Assembly (NCBI GenBank): GCA_046349775.1
Contig: JAXMBS010000010.1
Location: forward strand, 37,601 to 101,600
Source: JAEUIG01 sp046349775
GTDB lineage: Bacteria; Planctomycetota; Planctomycetia; Planctomycetales; Planctomycetaceae
DNA length: 64,000 nucleotides
Direction of reading: 5' to 3'
Of the stretch, positions 34,710 through 42,144 are shown piece by piece (the first letter of the stretch is position 1; every line of letters begins with the position of its first letter). Under the pieces are notes generated by a model that had not been told where the DNA came from, searched no databases, and saw only the letters and a list, made by a program, of their open reading frames with translations. Made by a program: the position numbers and the translations under genes.

Positions 34710-36635
34710 ATGGCCGTAGGAACCGTCCAGAGCGTTGATCCACTGCACGAAGCAGCGGCGCGGGTCGTGCTGGCTGGCGAAAGGCCGTCGAGCGCGAAGC
34801 GCCGCGGTTGCCAGTGGTGCGTACGCGACGTCGTCTGGCTGTCGGCGTGCTGCGGCCTGGCTGCCGGCTTCATCGAGTCGCTGTACTGGTTCGTGACACG
34901 CTTCGTGCTGGGGGAGTTCACGTACGTCCACGACGACGTGTTCTGGATGGCGCCGGTCGCATACCTGGTGTTGTTCCTGGTGATTGGACTGCCCGTCAGT
35001 TGGCTGATGCGCCGGGTTGGCCAGCCAGCAGCCGGGACGGCAGCAATCATCGTGCTGACGATGGCGGGGAGCCTGTGTGCGCTATCGCTATTTCCTCAAG
35101 TGCACCTGGCCGCACAGTTGCTTCTGACGCTGGGGGCCGCGACGCAATTCGCCCGCTGGAGTGAACAGCATCCGCACCATGCCCGCTGGATCGTTCGTCG
35201 CGCGGCTGCGTTGCTCGGCCTGGCGACGGTCGTCGTGGCGATCGGCCAGGTGGGACAACGGATGTACGTGGAACATGTGCGGCTGCCCGCACTCCCCGCA
35301 GCGGCCAAACAGGCGCCGAACGTCCTGCTGGTTGTCCTTGATACGGTCCGCGCCGATGCCCTCGGCGCGTACGGGGCGACCGGCGATGCGACTCCCCGGC
35401 TCGATGCTCTTGCTCGTCGTGGCGTCCTGTTCGAGCAGGCGACCAGCACGGCGTCATGGACGCTGCCGGCCACGGCATCGCTGATGACGGGCCGACTCCC
35501 GAGCGAACTGTCCGCCGACTGGCTCAAGCCACTCGACGCACAGCAGTACGCACTGGCCGAACTGATGCGGGACAACGGCTACGCCACGGCGGGTTTCGTC
35601 GGCAACTACAAGTACGCAACCGCCGAAACCGGGCTGGCACGTGGTTTTGCGCATTACGATGCGCATTCACACTCGCTGCGCGAGCTTGTGGCCTGCACCG
35701 CCGTCGGCCGAGCGCTGTTTTTCAGCCGTGCACTCCCGAACCTCGGTTGTTATTGCGATCCCGTCCGGCGCACCGCCCGGGAAGTCAATAATCGCTATCT
35801 GGCCTGGGCGGACGCTCATCGGGAGCAACCGCAGTTCGCGTTCATCAATTACCTCGACGTGCACGACCCGTATGCCGCACCGGCTCCCTATGACACGCAC
35901 GCACCGTCCGATGCAGGCGAGCGTTCCTTACTGCGGTTCTGGTGGTTCCTGCAACGCGACACGTTGACGTCCGATGAAGCGGCACTGGCCCGCAATGCCT
36001 ACGACGACTGTCTGCGGTATCTCGACGACGAGATCGGTCGACTGCTCGGTGAGCTGGACGCTCGCAACGTGTTGAAAAACACGGTGGTGATCATCACGGC
36101 CGACCACGGCGAACACTTCGGTGAACACAACCTGTGGCTGCATGGCAATAGCCTGTATCAGCCGCTGGTGCATGTTCCGCTGATGGTGATCGCACCGGGA
36201 CGGGTTCCTGAAGGCCGGCGTATCGCGGCGCCGGTTTCCACGGCCGATATCGCGGCCACACTGCAGGACGTCCTGGGACTCCGCTCCGGCGCCATGCCGG
36301 GCCGCTCTCTCGCTGCGCTCTGGAACGGGACGGAGAGCGAACCCCGACCGGTGATTTCCGAAGTCCTCACGCCCCCGATTACGCCACCGTGCCAGGGGGC
36401 ATCGCCGATTTTCCGCGGCTCGATGCGCTCGGTGCGTCTGGGCGATCTGAAGCTGATTTGTAATGAGGACAGCGGCGAAGAGCTGTTTGATCTGGCGACC
36501 GATCCGTCCGAGTCGCAGAATCTGGCGGCGCTGCCGGAGCGGCAGGCTGACGTCGAGCGCCTCCGGTCCCTGTTCAAAGCGCCACAGTCGACTGAAGTCG
36601 AGTCCGACCCGGCGCGGCTGACCGCTGATCGCTGA
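34710..36635 (+). CDS. Membrane sulfatase/phosphotransferase-like protein
   Basis: 641 residues. Five hydrophobic segments lie in residues 40-185, then an extracytoplasmic sulfatase-fold domain starts at NVLLVVLDTVRADALG (D211). The nucleophile position reads TLPATASLMTG: T251 replaces the cysteine or serine of classical sulfatases (CxPxR), and the following arginine is T255. It therefore cannot be activated by formylglycine and may instead be a phosphotransferase or phosphodiesterase, as in LtaS-type enzymes. VVIITADHGEHFGEHNLWLHG is the second metal site. It follows the two phosphodiesterase genes by 50 bases on the same strand, making a three-enzyme cassette. Confidence 0.88.
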   Translation: MAVGTVQSVDPLHEAAARVVLAGERPSSAKRRGCQWCVRDVVWLSACCGLAAGFIESLYWFVTRFVLGEFTYVHDDVFWMAPVAYLVLFLVIGLPVSWLMRRVGQPAAGTAAIIVLTMAGSLCALSLFPQVHLAAQLLLTLGAATQFARWSEQHPHHARWIVRRAAALLGLATVVVAIGQVGQRMYVEHVRLPALPAAAKQAPNVLLVVLDTVRADALGAYGATGDATPRLDALARRGVLFEQATSTASWTLPATASLMTGRLPSELSADWLKPLDAQQYALAELMRDNGYATAGFVGNYKYATAETGLARGFAHYDAHSHSLRELVACTAVGRALFFSRALPNLGCYCDPVRRTAREVNNRYLAWADAHREQPQFAFINYLDVHDPYAAPAPYDTHAPSDAGERSLLRFWWFLQRDTLTSDEAALARNAYDDCLRYLDDEIGRLLGELDARNVLKNTVVIITADHGEHFGEHNLWLHGNSLYQPLVHVPLMVIAPGRVPEGRRIAAPVSTADIAATLQDVLGLRSGAMPGRSLAALWNGTESEPRPVISEVLTPPITPPCQGASPIFRGSMRSVRLGDLKLICNEDSGEELFDLATDPSESQNLAALPERQADVERLRSLFKAPQSTEVESDPARLTADR

Positions 36636-36965
36636 CCGCTATTTGCAACTTGTGCACGCACACAATGTAGTTCGTGCCATTCGCGTAGTCGGCAGGCGGC
36701 CCGATGCCGAGTTTTGCGTCTCACTCTGATGGCGCGATTCATCAGACCCGCGACAGCCTTCCGTGCGGACTCTTCCGCACCGGCAGTTTGTGCCGACCGC
36801 AAGTGACGTCTGCGCGGCATTTCGCAAATCGGCACACCGTTCGCATTTCCTGCTCTCACACTTCACGCGAACGGGTCCACCCAAGAGTGCCGCACGCCGC
36901 GGTGCATGACGACGACACGCCCGATCGCAACCAAGGGACTGCACCAATCAATCAGGAGAGTCGCC
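36636..36965. other. Leader region of the cysteine-repeat gene
   Basis: 330 bases with no convincing gene. It contains short inverted pieces such as CCGGCAGTTTGTGCCGACCG near 36780. AGGAG at 36953-36957 is the ribosome site for ATG 36966. A promoter for the secreted protein probably lies here, but I cannot place it. Confidence 0.5.
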
Positions 36966-37523
36966 ATGTTGCGACATATCACTTTTGCTGCTGCTGTGAC
37001 GATGTTGGCTTGTAGTGTGGCTTCCGCTCAGTATCCCGTCGCCCCGTTCGGGAGTTACAGCGGATATCGACTCTCTCCGGTGGCGGCCACGACCTCGCCG
37101 TACTACGGAGCGGGATACAACTACGGAACCGGATACAACGGAATCCGTGCAGGGGGCTGCGTCGGCGGGAACTGTCCGACGGGGAATTGCGCGACCGGCA
37201 ATTGCCGGACGGGCAACTGCGCCGGTGGCGTCTGTCGGACCGGCAACTGCCCGAATGGAAACTGCGGTAGCAGCGGGATGGTTTGCGGTCCGAACGGCTG
37301 CTACTCGACCGGGAATTCCCGCATCCCGGTGACTGGTCAGTGGCGGAACGGCATGTGGGTGCCAAACACTGCGTATCGGCCGGTGTACAATCCCTCGGTG
37401 TACGACCCTTCCGTGTACCGGGATCGTAACCTGCCGGTGACAGGCGGCATCCGCTGGTTTCCGTCGGTGACTGGTGCGGTCAATCCGTACAATACCTACA
37501 CGGGGCCGGGCGTTCTGTACTAA
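36966..37523 (+). CDS. Secreted protein with cysteine pentad repeats
   Basis: 185 residues with a clear signal peptide (MLRHITFAAAVTMLACSVASA, cleavage before QYPVAP). Mature residues 20-50 are Tyr/Gly-rich. Then about seven tandem five-residue units of the form GNCxT run from GGCVGGNCPTGNC to NGNCGSSG, placing cysteines every five residues, and a final GPNGCYS. The C-terminal half is rich in Tyr/Pro/Val (YNPSVYDPSVYRDR). Regular cysteines could form a disulfide ladder or bind metal. No family is recognised. It has its own ribosome site (AGGAG) and a strong terminator 18 bases after the stop, so it is probably monocistronic and highly expressed. Confidence 0.85.
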   Translation: MLRHITFAAAVTMLACSVASAQYPVAPFGSYSGYRLSPVAATTSPYYGAGYNYGTGYNGIRAGGCVGGNCPTGNCATGNCRTGNCAGGVCRTGNCPNGNCGSSGMVCGPNGCYSTGNSRIPVTGQWRNGMWVPNTAYRPVYNPSVYDPSVYRDRNLPVTGGIRWFPSVTGAVNPYNTYTGPGVLY

Positions 37524-37540
37524 GTCACATCAGACTCTCA

Positions 37541-37578
37541 GCGTCCCGGGCGCACTTCTGCGTCCGGGACGTTTTTTT
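37541..37578 (+). terminator. Rho-independent terminator of the cysteine-repeat gene
   Basis: CGTCCCGGGCGCA (37542-37554) pairs with TGCGTCCGGGACG (37559-37571) around a four-base loop CTTC, with one G-T pair. It is followed by seven Ts at 37572-37578. This is a textbook terminator, just after the TAA at 37521-37523. Confidence 0.93.
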
Positions 37579-37692
37579 GTTGCGCTGCGACAAGATTGGA
37601 ATCGCTGCGAAGGCCGGTGGTCGAAGCGGTCGACCGTCACTACAATTCCGCGTCCTGCTGACAAGACCGCCCGCACACAAGGATCGTGAATC

Positions 37693-39102
37693 GTGGCCAA
37701 GCGCGCCGCCCCGGCGATTGAACAGACTGTCGAAGAGGCCACCCAGGAGATCGGCCGCACTCTCTGGCGGCATCTCGAACGCCGCCGGCCGACTATCTTC
37801 GAGCAGCGGTGGTGGCTCGACCATGTCCTCGAATGGGCGATGGCCGATGAATCGGTCAAGGTGCAGATGTTCCGGTTCGTCGACGTGCTGCCGATGCTGA
37901 AGACGCACGAGGCCGTGACGGCCCATCTGCACGAGTATTTCGACGAGGTCCGCACGCACCTGCCTTCGGCCGTGCGGCTGGTCGTCGATCACAGCGACAT
38001 GAATGCGCTGACCAGCAAGGCGGTGGCGTACAGCACGCGGACCAACGCCCGCAGGATGGCGGAGCGGTTCATCGCCGGCTCACGCGTGGAGGAAGTGCTG
38101 CAGAGCGTCGCGAAGCTGCGGCGGAAGGGGCTGGCGTTCACGCTGGACCTGCTGGGCGAGGCGGTCGTCAGCGAGCAGGAGGCCGATGCGTACCAGAAGC
38201 AGTATCTGGATTTGATTACAGGGCTTGCGCCGCTGGTCGGACGCTGGACCGAATCGCCGCAAATCGACCGCGACGACCAGACGTGGATTCCCCGCTGCAA
38301 TGTCTCCCTAAAGTTGTCGGCGCTCTACAGCCAGTTCCGGCCGATCGATCCGGTGGGGACGGCAGCGGCCGTAAAAGAGCGGCTGCGACCGATATTGCGC
38401 GCGGCCCGCGAACTTGATGCGTACGTGCATGTGGACATGGAGCATTACGCGTACAAGGACCTGACGCTCGACATCTTCAAGCAGGTGTTCATGGAAGACG
38501 AGTTCCGCGACTGGATCGATTGCGGAATCGTGATCCAGGCCTACCTGCCGGACGCCGAGCGGGACCTCCGCGATCTGCACGCCTGGGTGAAAAATCGCGG
38601 TGCGTCGATCTGTGTGCGACTGGTGAAAGGAGCTTACTGGGACTACGAAACGGTGGTCTCGAGCTACCGGGGCTGGCCGTGCCCGGTGTTCACCGAGAAA
38701 TGGCGGTCGGACGACAACTACGAGCGGCAGACCCGGTTCCTGATGGAGAATTACCGCGACCTGCGGCCGGCGATCGCGTCGCACAATCTGCGGAGCCTGG
38801 CGCACGCGATCGCCTGGAGTCACGTGCTCAAAGTGCCGCAGAACGCGTGGGAGATCCAGATGTTATATGGCATGGCCGAAGAACAGGCGCAGCTCTTCGC
38901 CGAGCGTGGGCACCGCGTGCGGATCTATACGCCGTTCGGTGAGCTGATTCCGGGGATGGCATACCTCGTGCGGCGCCTGCTGGAGAATACGTCGAACGAC
39001 TCATTCCTGCGGCACGCGTACGACACGAGCGTTTCCGTCGAAGACCTGCTGCAAAAGCCGGCGGACGTCGGTGCACGGCAGCAGACGGCAGTGGCAGTTT
39101 GA
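37693..39102 (+). CDS. Proline dehydrogenase
   Basis: 469 residues, GTG start. FAD-dependent oxidation of proline to pyrroline-5-carboxylate. PutA-type signatures: NVSLKLSALYSQFRPID, AYVHVDMEHYAYKDLTLDIF, VIQAYLPDAERDL, RLVKGAYWDYET, and the C-terminal HRVRIYTPFGELIPGMAYLVRRLLENTSNDSFLR. The last motif is typical of PutA proteins, in which the domain is followed by pyrroline-5-carboxylate dehydrogenase. Here the protein ends about 35 residues later and no aldehyde dehydrogenase follows: the next gene is yceH. It is therefore a free-standing proline dehydrogenase of PutA ancestry. Confidence 0.93.
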   Translation: MAKRAAPAIEQTVEEATQEIGRTLWRHLERRRPTIFEQRWWLDHVLEWAMADESVKVQMFRFVDVLPMLKTHEAVTAHLHEYFDEVRTHLPSAVRLVVDHSDMNALTSKAVAYSTRTNARRMAERFIAGSRVEEVLQSVAKLRRKGLAFTLDLLGEAVVSEQEADAYQKQYLDLITGLAPLVGRWTESPQIDRDDQTWIPRCNVSLKLSALYSQFRPIDPVGTAAAVKERLRPILRAARELDAYVHVDMEHYAYKDLTLDIFKQVFMEDEFRDWIDCGIVIQAYLPDAERDLRDLHAWVKNRGASICVRLVKGAYWDYETVVSSYRGWPCPVFTEKWRSDDNYERQTRFLMENYRDLRPAIASHNLRSLAHAIAWSHVLKVPQNAWEIQMLYGMAEEQAQLFAERGHRVRIYTPFGELIPGMAYLVRRLLENTSNDSFLRHAYDTSVSVEDLLQKPADVGARQQTAVAV

Positions 39103-39214
39103 AGCGCCTGACGTCTGAGTTCGACGTGAGCCACTCACGCGTCGATCTTCTTGCTGTTTTTTCAGCGTCTGTGTACCGTCCGGCATCCCCTGATCTCTCC
39201 CAGGATTCACACGG

Positions 39215-39982
39215 ATGTCCGAACCTCTCGCAACCGAAGGCACTCCCGGCCCGCGGACGCTCACGCGCCATCAGCGACGCGTCCTGGGCGTGCTCGTCGA
39301 AAAGGCGATCACGACGCCGAACCAGTATCCGCTGACGCTCAAGTCTGTCACGACGGGCTGCAACCAGACGAGCAATCGCGATCCGGTCGTGAACTACACC
39401 GAGGAACAGTGTCAGCAGTATCTCGACGAATTGCGGGCGCTGGGCCTGGTCGCGTGCATTCATACGGAGAGCGGCAGAACCGAACGGTTCCGCCACTACA
39501 TCCGCAAGGCGTACCCGTTCACCGAGCCGCAACTGGCGATCATGACCGAGCTGTGGCTGCGCGGCCGCCAGCAGCCGGGCGAACTGCGGACCCGCGCCAG
39601 CCGGATGGCGCCGCTGGATTCGCAGGAGCAGCTCCGTGCCGAGCTGACGAGCCTGATGGAACAGGGGTTCGTCCAGGCCGACGGTCCGCTGGATCGTCGC
39701 GGCGTGCTGGTCGATCACGGGTTTTATCCGCCGCACGAGGTGCAGCGGATGGAGCGCCGCACCGCGGAGTCGACCGAGAGTCCTGGTGACGACGAGCCGG
39801 CGGCAGCCGCAATGCCGTCGCGTCCGGCGGTGTCCGCTGCGAATACCAACGGTCTTGCGGCTGAAGTGGCGCGGATTTCGGCCGGGCAGGAGGCACTGCT
39901 CGCGGAGATCGACGAGCTGCGTGGCAAGCTGAACAGCGTGACAGACGAACTCGCCGCGCTCCGCCGCAGCCTGGGCGCTTAA
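39215..39982 (+). CDS. YceH family protein (DUF480)
   Basis: 255 residues. The N-terminal 165 residues match the UPF0502/YceH family: TRHQRRVLGVLVEKAITTPNQYPLTLKSVTTGCNQTSNRDPVV, then two winged-helix domains (RFRHYIRKAYPFTEPQLAIMTELWLRGRQQPGELRTRASRM). The C-terminal 60 residues are a linker and a helix with coiled-coil spacing (ALLAEIDELRGKLNSVTDELAALRRS), also seen in longer family members. Function unknown; a DNA-binding role is inferred from the winged helices. Confidence 0.9.
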   Translation: MSEPLATEGTPGPRTLTRHQRRVLGVLVEKAITTPNQYPLTLKSVTTGCNQTSNRDPVVNYTEEQCQQYLDELRALGLVACIHTESGRTERFRHYIRKAYPFTEPQLAIMTELWLRGRQQPGELRTRASRMAPLDSQEQLRAELTSLMEQGFVQADGPLDRRGVLVDHGFYPPHEVQRMERRTAESTESPGDDEPAAAAMPSRPAVSAANTNGLAAEVARISAGQEALLAEIDELRGKLNSVTDELAALRRSLGA

Positions 39983-39984
39983 GG

Positions 39985-40058
39985 GGTGCCACGGGCTTTA
40001 CCCGTGCAGAGCAGCAGGACGTGACGCCCCGACGCACTGGCGAAGCCAGTGGCACCCG
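39985..40058. repeat. Composite palindromic repeat, copy 1
   Basis: GGTGCCACGGGC-TTT-ACCCGTG (palindrome at 39990-40006) is followed about 30 bases later by CACTGGC-GAA-GCCAGTG (40035-40051) and GGCACC. The whole element appears in reverse orientation at 51428-51503. The second palindrome also occurs alone at 40875-40891 and 41049-41065. Confidence 0.88.
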
Positions 40059-40120
40059 GCTCTCACCACTGTCGGCGACCCCTGACCTCCGACCTCTGAC
40101 TTCCGTCCGCCGCCTTCCCC

Positions 40121-40149
40121 TTGACGACAACCGTCGTCGGCCTTAGACT
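40121..40149 (+). promoter_or_regulatory. Sigma-70-type promoter of blaI
   Basis: TTGACG at 40121-40126 and TAGACT at 40144-40149 are separated by 17 bases, a near-ideal housekeeping promoter. It overlaps one BlaI-type operator and is followed by a second. The repressor gene starts at 40197. Confidence 0.7.
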
Positions 40150-40169
40150 CGCGGACGACATCTGTCGTC
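40123..40169. promoter_or_regulatory. Two BlaI-type operators
   Basis: GACGACAACCGTCGTC (40123-40138) overlaps the -35 box, and GACGACATCTGTCGTC (40154-40169) lies just after the -10 box. The second is a perfect inverted repeat, GACGACA-TC-TGTCGTC. It has the architecture of the BlaI/MecI operator (TACTACA-NN-TGTAGTA) with different outer bases. Centres are 31 bases apart, about three helical turns, so two repressor dimers could bind the same face. This implies autoregulation of the downstream genes. Confidence 0.75.
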
Positions 40170-40196
40170 ACGCTGTGCACACGGAAGGATTCGCAG

Positions 40197-40766
40197 ATGC
40201 CTGAAGGCACCCTGACCCCGGCTCAATACGAAATTCTCAACATCGTGTGGGACGTCGGCCCAGACGGCGCGACCGTCGCCGAAATCTGGCACGTGATCTC
40301 CGAATCTCGCTCCGTGGCCCGCACGACGATCCTCAATCTCGTCGATCGGCTCGAGAAGCGGGGCTGGCTCAAGCGCCGCGATGCCGAAGGGGGCGCACGC
40401 TACACCGCCGCTGTCAGCCGCGATCGGACCAGCGCCGCACTCGCGGATGATTTTGTGGACACGTTTTTCGACGGCTCCGCGGCCAATCTGGTGATGAGCC
40501 TGCTCGGCACGTCCAAGCTCGACGCGGACGAGATCCGCCGGCTGCGCGACGTCTTGAATCAGCCGCCTCCGAAAAGCCGGGCCGGGCGAAGGGGGGCGAC
40601 TGGCGATCGAGTTGCCGCAAAGCGTCGGTGCCGTGGCGGCGTGGCTGGGGGTGACCGTCTTGGCCGCAATCGCCATGGCGTCGCTGGTCCTGAGTGCGAT
40701 CGGACTGCTGGTCGCGCGCGGGGCCGCGCGACGATCGGGCGCTGTTGCGGCACGGCGTCCTGCTGA
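40197..40766 (+). CDS. BlaI/MecI/CopY family repressor, 3' end altered
   Basis: The first 130 residues are a BlaI-type winged-helix repressor: EILNIVWDVGPDGATVAEIWHVISESRSVARTTILNLVDRLEKRGWLKRR, then a dimerisation part (FVDTFFDGSAANLVMSLLG, LDADEIRRLRDVLNQPPPK). Family members end near here. The frame instead continues for about 60 Arg-rich residues that are out of frame with the expected next gene blaR1, so the natural stop near 40590 appears to be lost to an indel. A GGAAGGA ribosome site precedes ATG 40197, and the promoter and two operators are at 40121-40169. In the known system a membrane sensor protease (BlaR1) inactivates the repressor; here that gene is broken. Confidence 0.85.
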   Translation: MPEGTLTPAQYEILNIVWDVGPDGATVAEIWHVISESRSVARTTILNLVDRLEKRGWLKRRDAEGGARYTAAVSRDRTSAALADDFVDTFFDGSAANLVMSLLGTSKLDADEIRRLRDVLNQPPPKSRAGRRGATGDRVAAKRRCRGGVAGGDRLGRNRHGVAGPECDRTAGRARGRATIGRCCGTASC

Positions 40767-40874
40767 GCCAGCGCTGTGCGCCCTGCATGCTGCCGGTCAG
40801 CGCCATTTGCCGCGTCATGGATCGAAGTCGACTGGCTGCGACTCCAAGTCCTGCAGTTCTCGCAGGACTTGCGC

Positions 40875-40891
40875 CACTGGCTCCGCCAGTG
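40875..40891. repeat. CACTGGC-N3-GCCAGTG palindrome inside broken blaR1
   Basis: A perfect palindrome with 7-base arms and TCC loop. The same core is found at 40035, 41049 and 51434. Confidence 0.8.
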
Positions 40892-41048
40892 CTTCAGCGA
40901 ACGTCGCCGGGCGCTGAATTGCACGCGTGCCGCAAGATGTTCCCGACAACATCACCGCGCAATTAGCGGTGACGAACAGCACGCTGACAACTCTGTCCGC
41001 CGAGGAAATCCCCGCCGGCGCCATCCTGCCGGGACAAGTGCCTGGTAC

Positions 41049-41065
41049 CACTGGCTCCGCCAGTG
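41049..41065. repeat. CACTGGC-N3-GCCAGTG palindrome inside broken blaR1, second copy
   Basis: Identical 17 bases to 40875-40891. The two lie 174 bases apart in the same gene remnant. Confidence 0.8.
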
Positions 41066-41744
41066 TGTCTGCCTCACAATCGGCTGGTGAATGCCGCGCT
41101 CGACGTCAGCCACACTGTCTCCTGGCATCACCGCCGCTGGCATTTCAACTGCGGCCGTCGGCCTCTGGTTTCTCGGCACGCTGGTGTCACTGGTCCGCAC
41201 GCTGCGCGCCGCCTCCGGCGTCGCCCGGCTCGTGAGGCATTCGACGCCCGTGGCGGATCCGCTGGCAACTGCGTTACTGGCCGAACTCTCGACCGCCATG
41301 CGGCTCCGGCGGCCTCCCGTTCGCGGTCGACCGCGCGGATCCGGGTTCCCTTCGCCTGGGGTCTCGCCCGGCCAGTCGTCGTCGTTCCCCAGCATCTGCT
41401 GGAACCGCAGAGCACAGATCGCGTGCGACCGATCCTGATCCACGAGCTCGCCCATGTCCGTCGCCGAGACGTCTGGATCGGCACGCTGCAGCGAGTCGTG
41501 GCCGCGCTGTACTGGTGGAATCCGCTGGTGCACGTCGTCAATTCCCGGCTGGCCGACGCCCGCGAAGAAATCTGCGACGCCCATGTGGTGGTGGGCGGCT
41601 GCCCGTCGGCGACTACGCCGAAATCCTCGTCGAGCTGGCCACGCAAATCTCGCCGCCGCAGCCGGCCGCCGCGCTCGGCCTGCTCTCCCGTTCACAGCCG
41701 CAACTCACCCGTCGCGTCCAACACCTCCCCCGGAGGATCATCCG

Positions 41745-42144
41745 ATGTCGACTTCGCTCCACAAGCTGGCTCGAGTTTCCACGCCCATGGGACTGTTCTG
41801 CGTGCTGACGGCCGTCGCAGTCCTGGATGGCCTGCGTGCTCATTGACAATCGCTCACACGCATATTCCTCGGCATGGGATGGTTACGTCTCTCCGATTCG
41901 AACTGGTCTCCGAATTCACGCACAACGGGGTCAGCGAAGTGCATCCAAACTACTTCCGCCCCAGCCCGTCACGGTGACCAGCGTGCAGCCGGCGAGCCAG
42001 TCGTCGAGCTACGCCCACTGTGCCTGCGCCTGCCGGAGCGGTGGCGCGCCCGTCGTCGGCGGCGGTGCAATGCTCGTACAGCAGCCGACGTCGGACGACG
42101 ATCCATTTACGCGGCCCTGGGAACCGATCTCGATGTTGACATGA
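41745..42144 (+). pseudogene. Frame-disrupted 5' part of the secreted-protein gene
   Basis: ATG 41745 follows a strong GGAGGA (41731-41736) and encodes a leader, MSTSLHKLARVSTPMGLFCV, followed by LTAVAVLDG and a stop at 41844. A second frame then runs with plausible secreted sequence (PQPVTVTSVQPASQSSSYAH, GGAPVVGGGAMLVQQPTSDDDPF) to a stop at 42142. From there the first frame takes over again as the coding sequence 42141-43607. The first and last parts share one frame and only the middle is shifted, so two opposite indels would restore one continuous protein. Confidence 0.55.

Larger units (their letters stand above)
40606..41744 (+). pseudogene. Broken BlaR1/M56 membrane metalloprotease-sensor gene
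   Basis: Pieces of a BlaR1-type protein occur in successive frames: an N-terminal membrane segment (AAWLGVTVLAAIAMASLVLSAIG, from about 40627), then scrambled sequence, then TAAVGLWFLGTLVSLVRTLR (about 41137), then ARPVVVVPQHLLEP and the M56 zinc motif HELAHVRRRD (about 41444-41473) with WWNPLVHVVNSRLADAREEICDA, then YAEILVELATQI in yet another frame. At least four shifts are needed. The segment 40770-41090 carries two copies of the palindrome CACTGGCTCCGCCAGTG and no recognisable sensor sequence. It is either an insertion-damaged pseudogene or a poorly resolved stretch of sequence. Confidence 0.8.

Noticed and set aside
41874..42140. N-terminal extension of the secreted protein
   Set aside because: Arg-rich and unlike the rest; another frame here carries sequence with normal composition, so I start the intact part at 42141.
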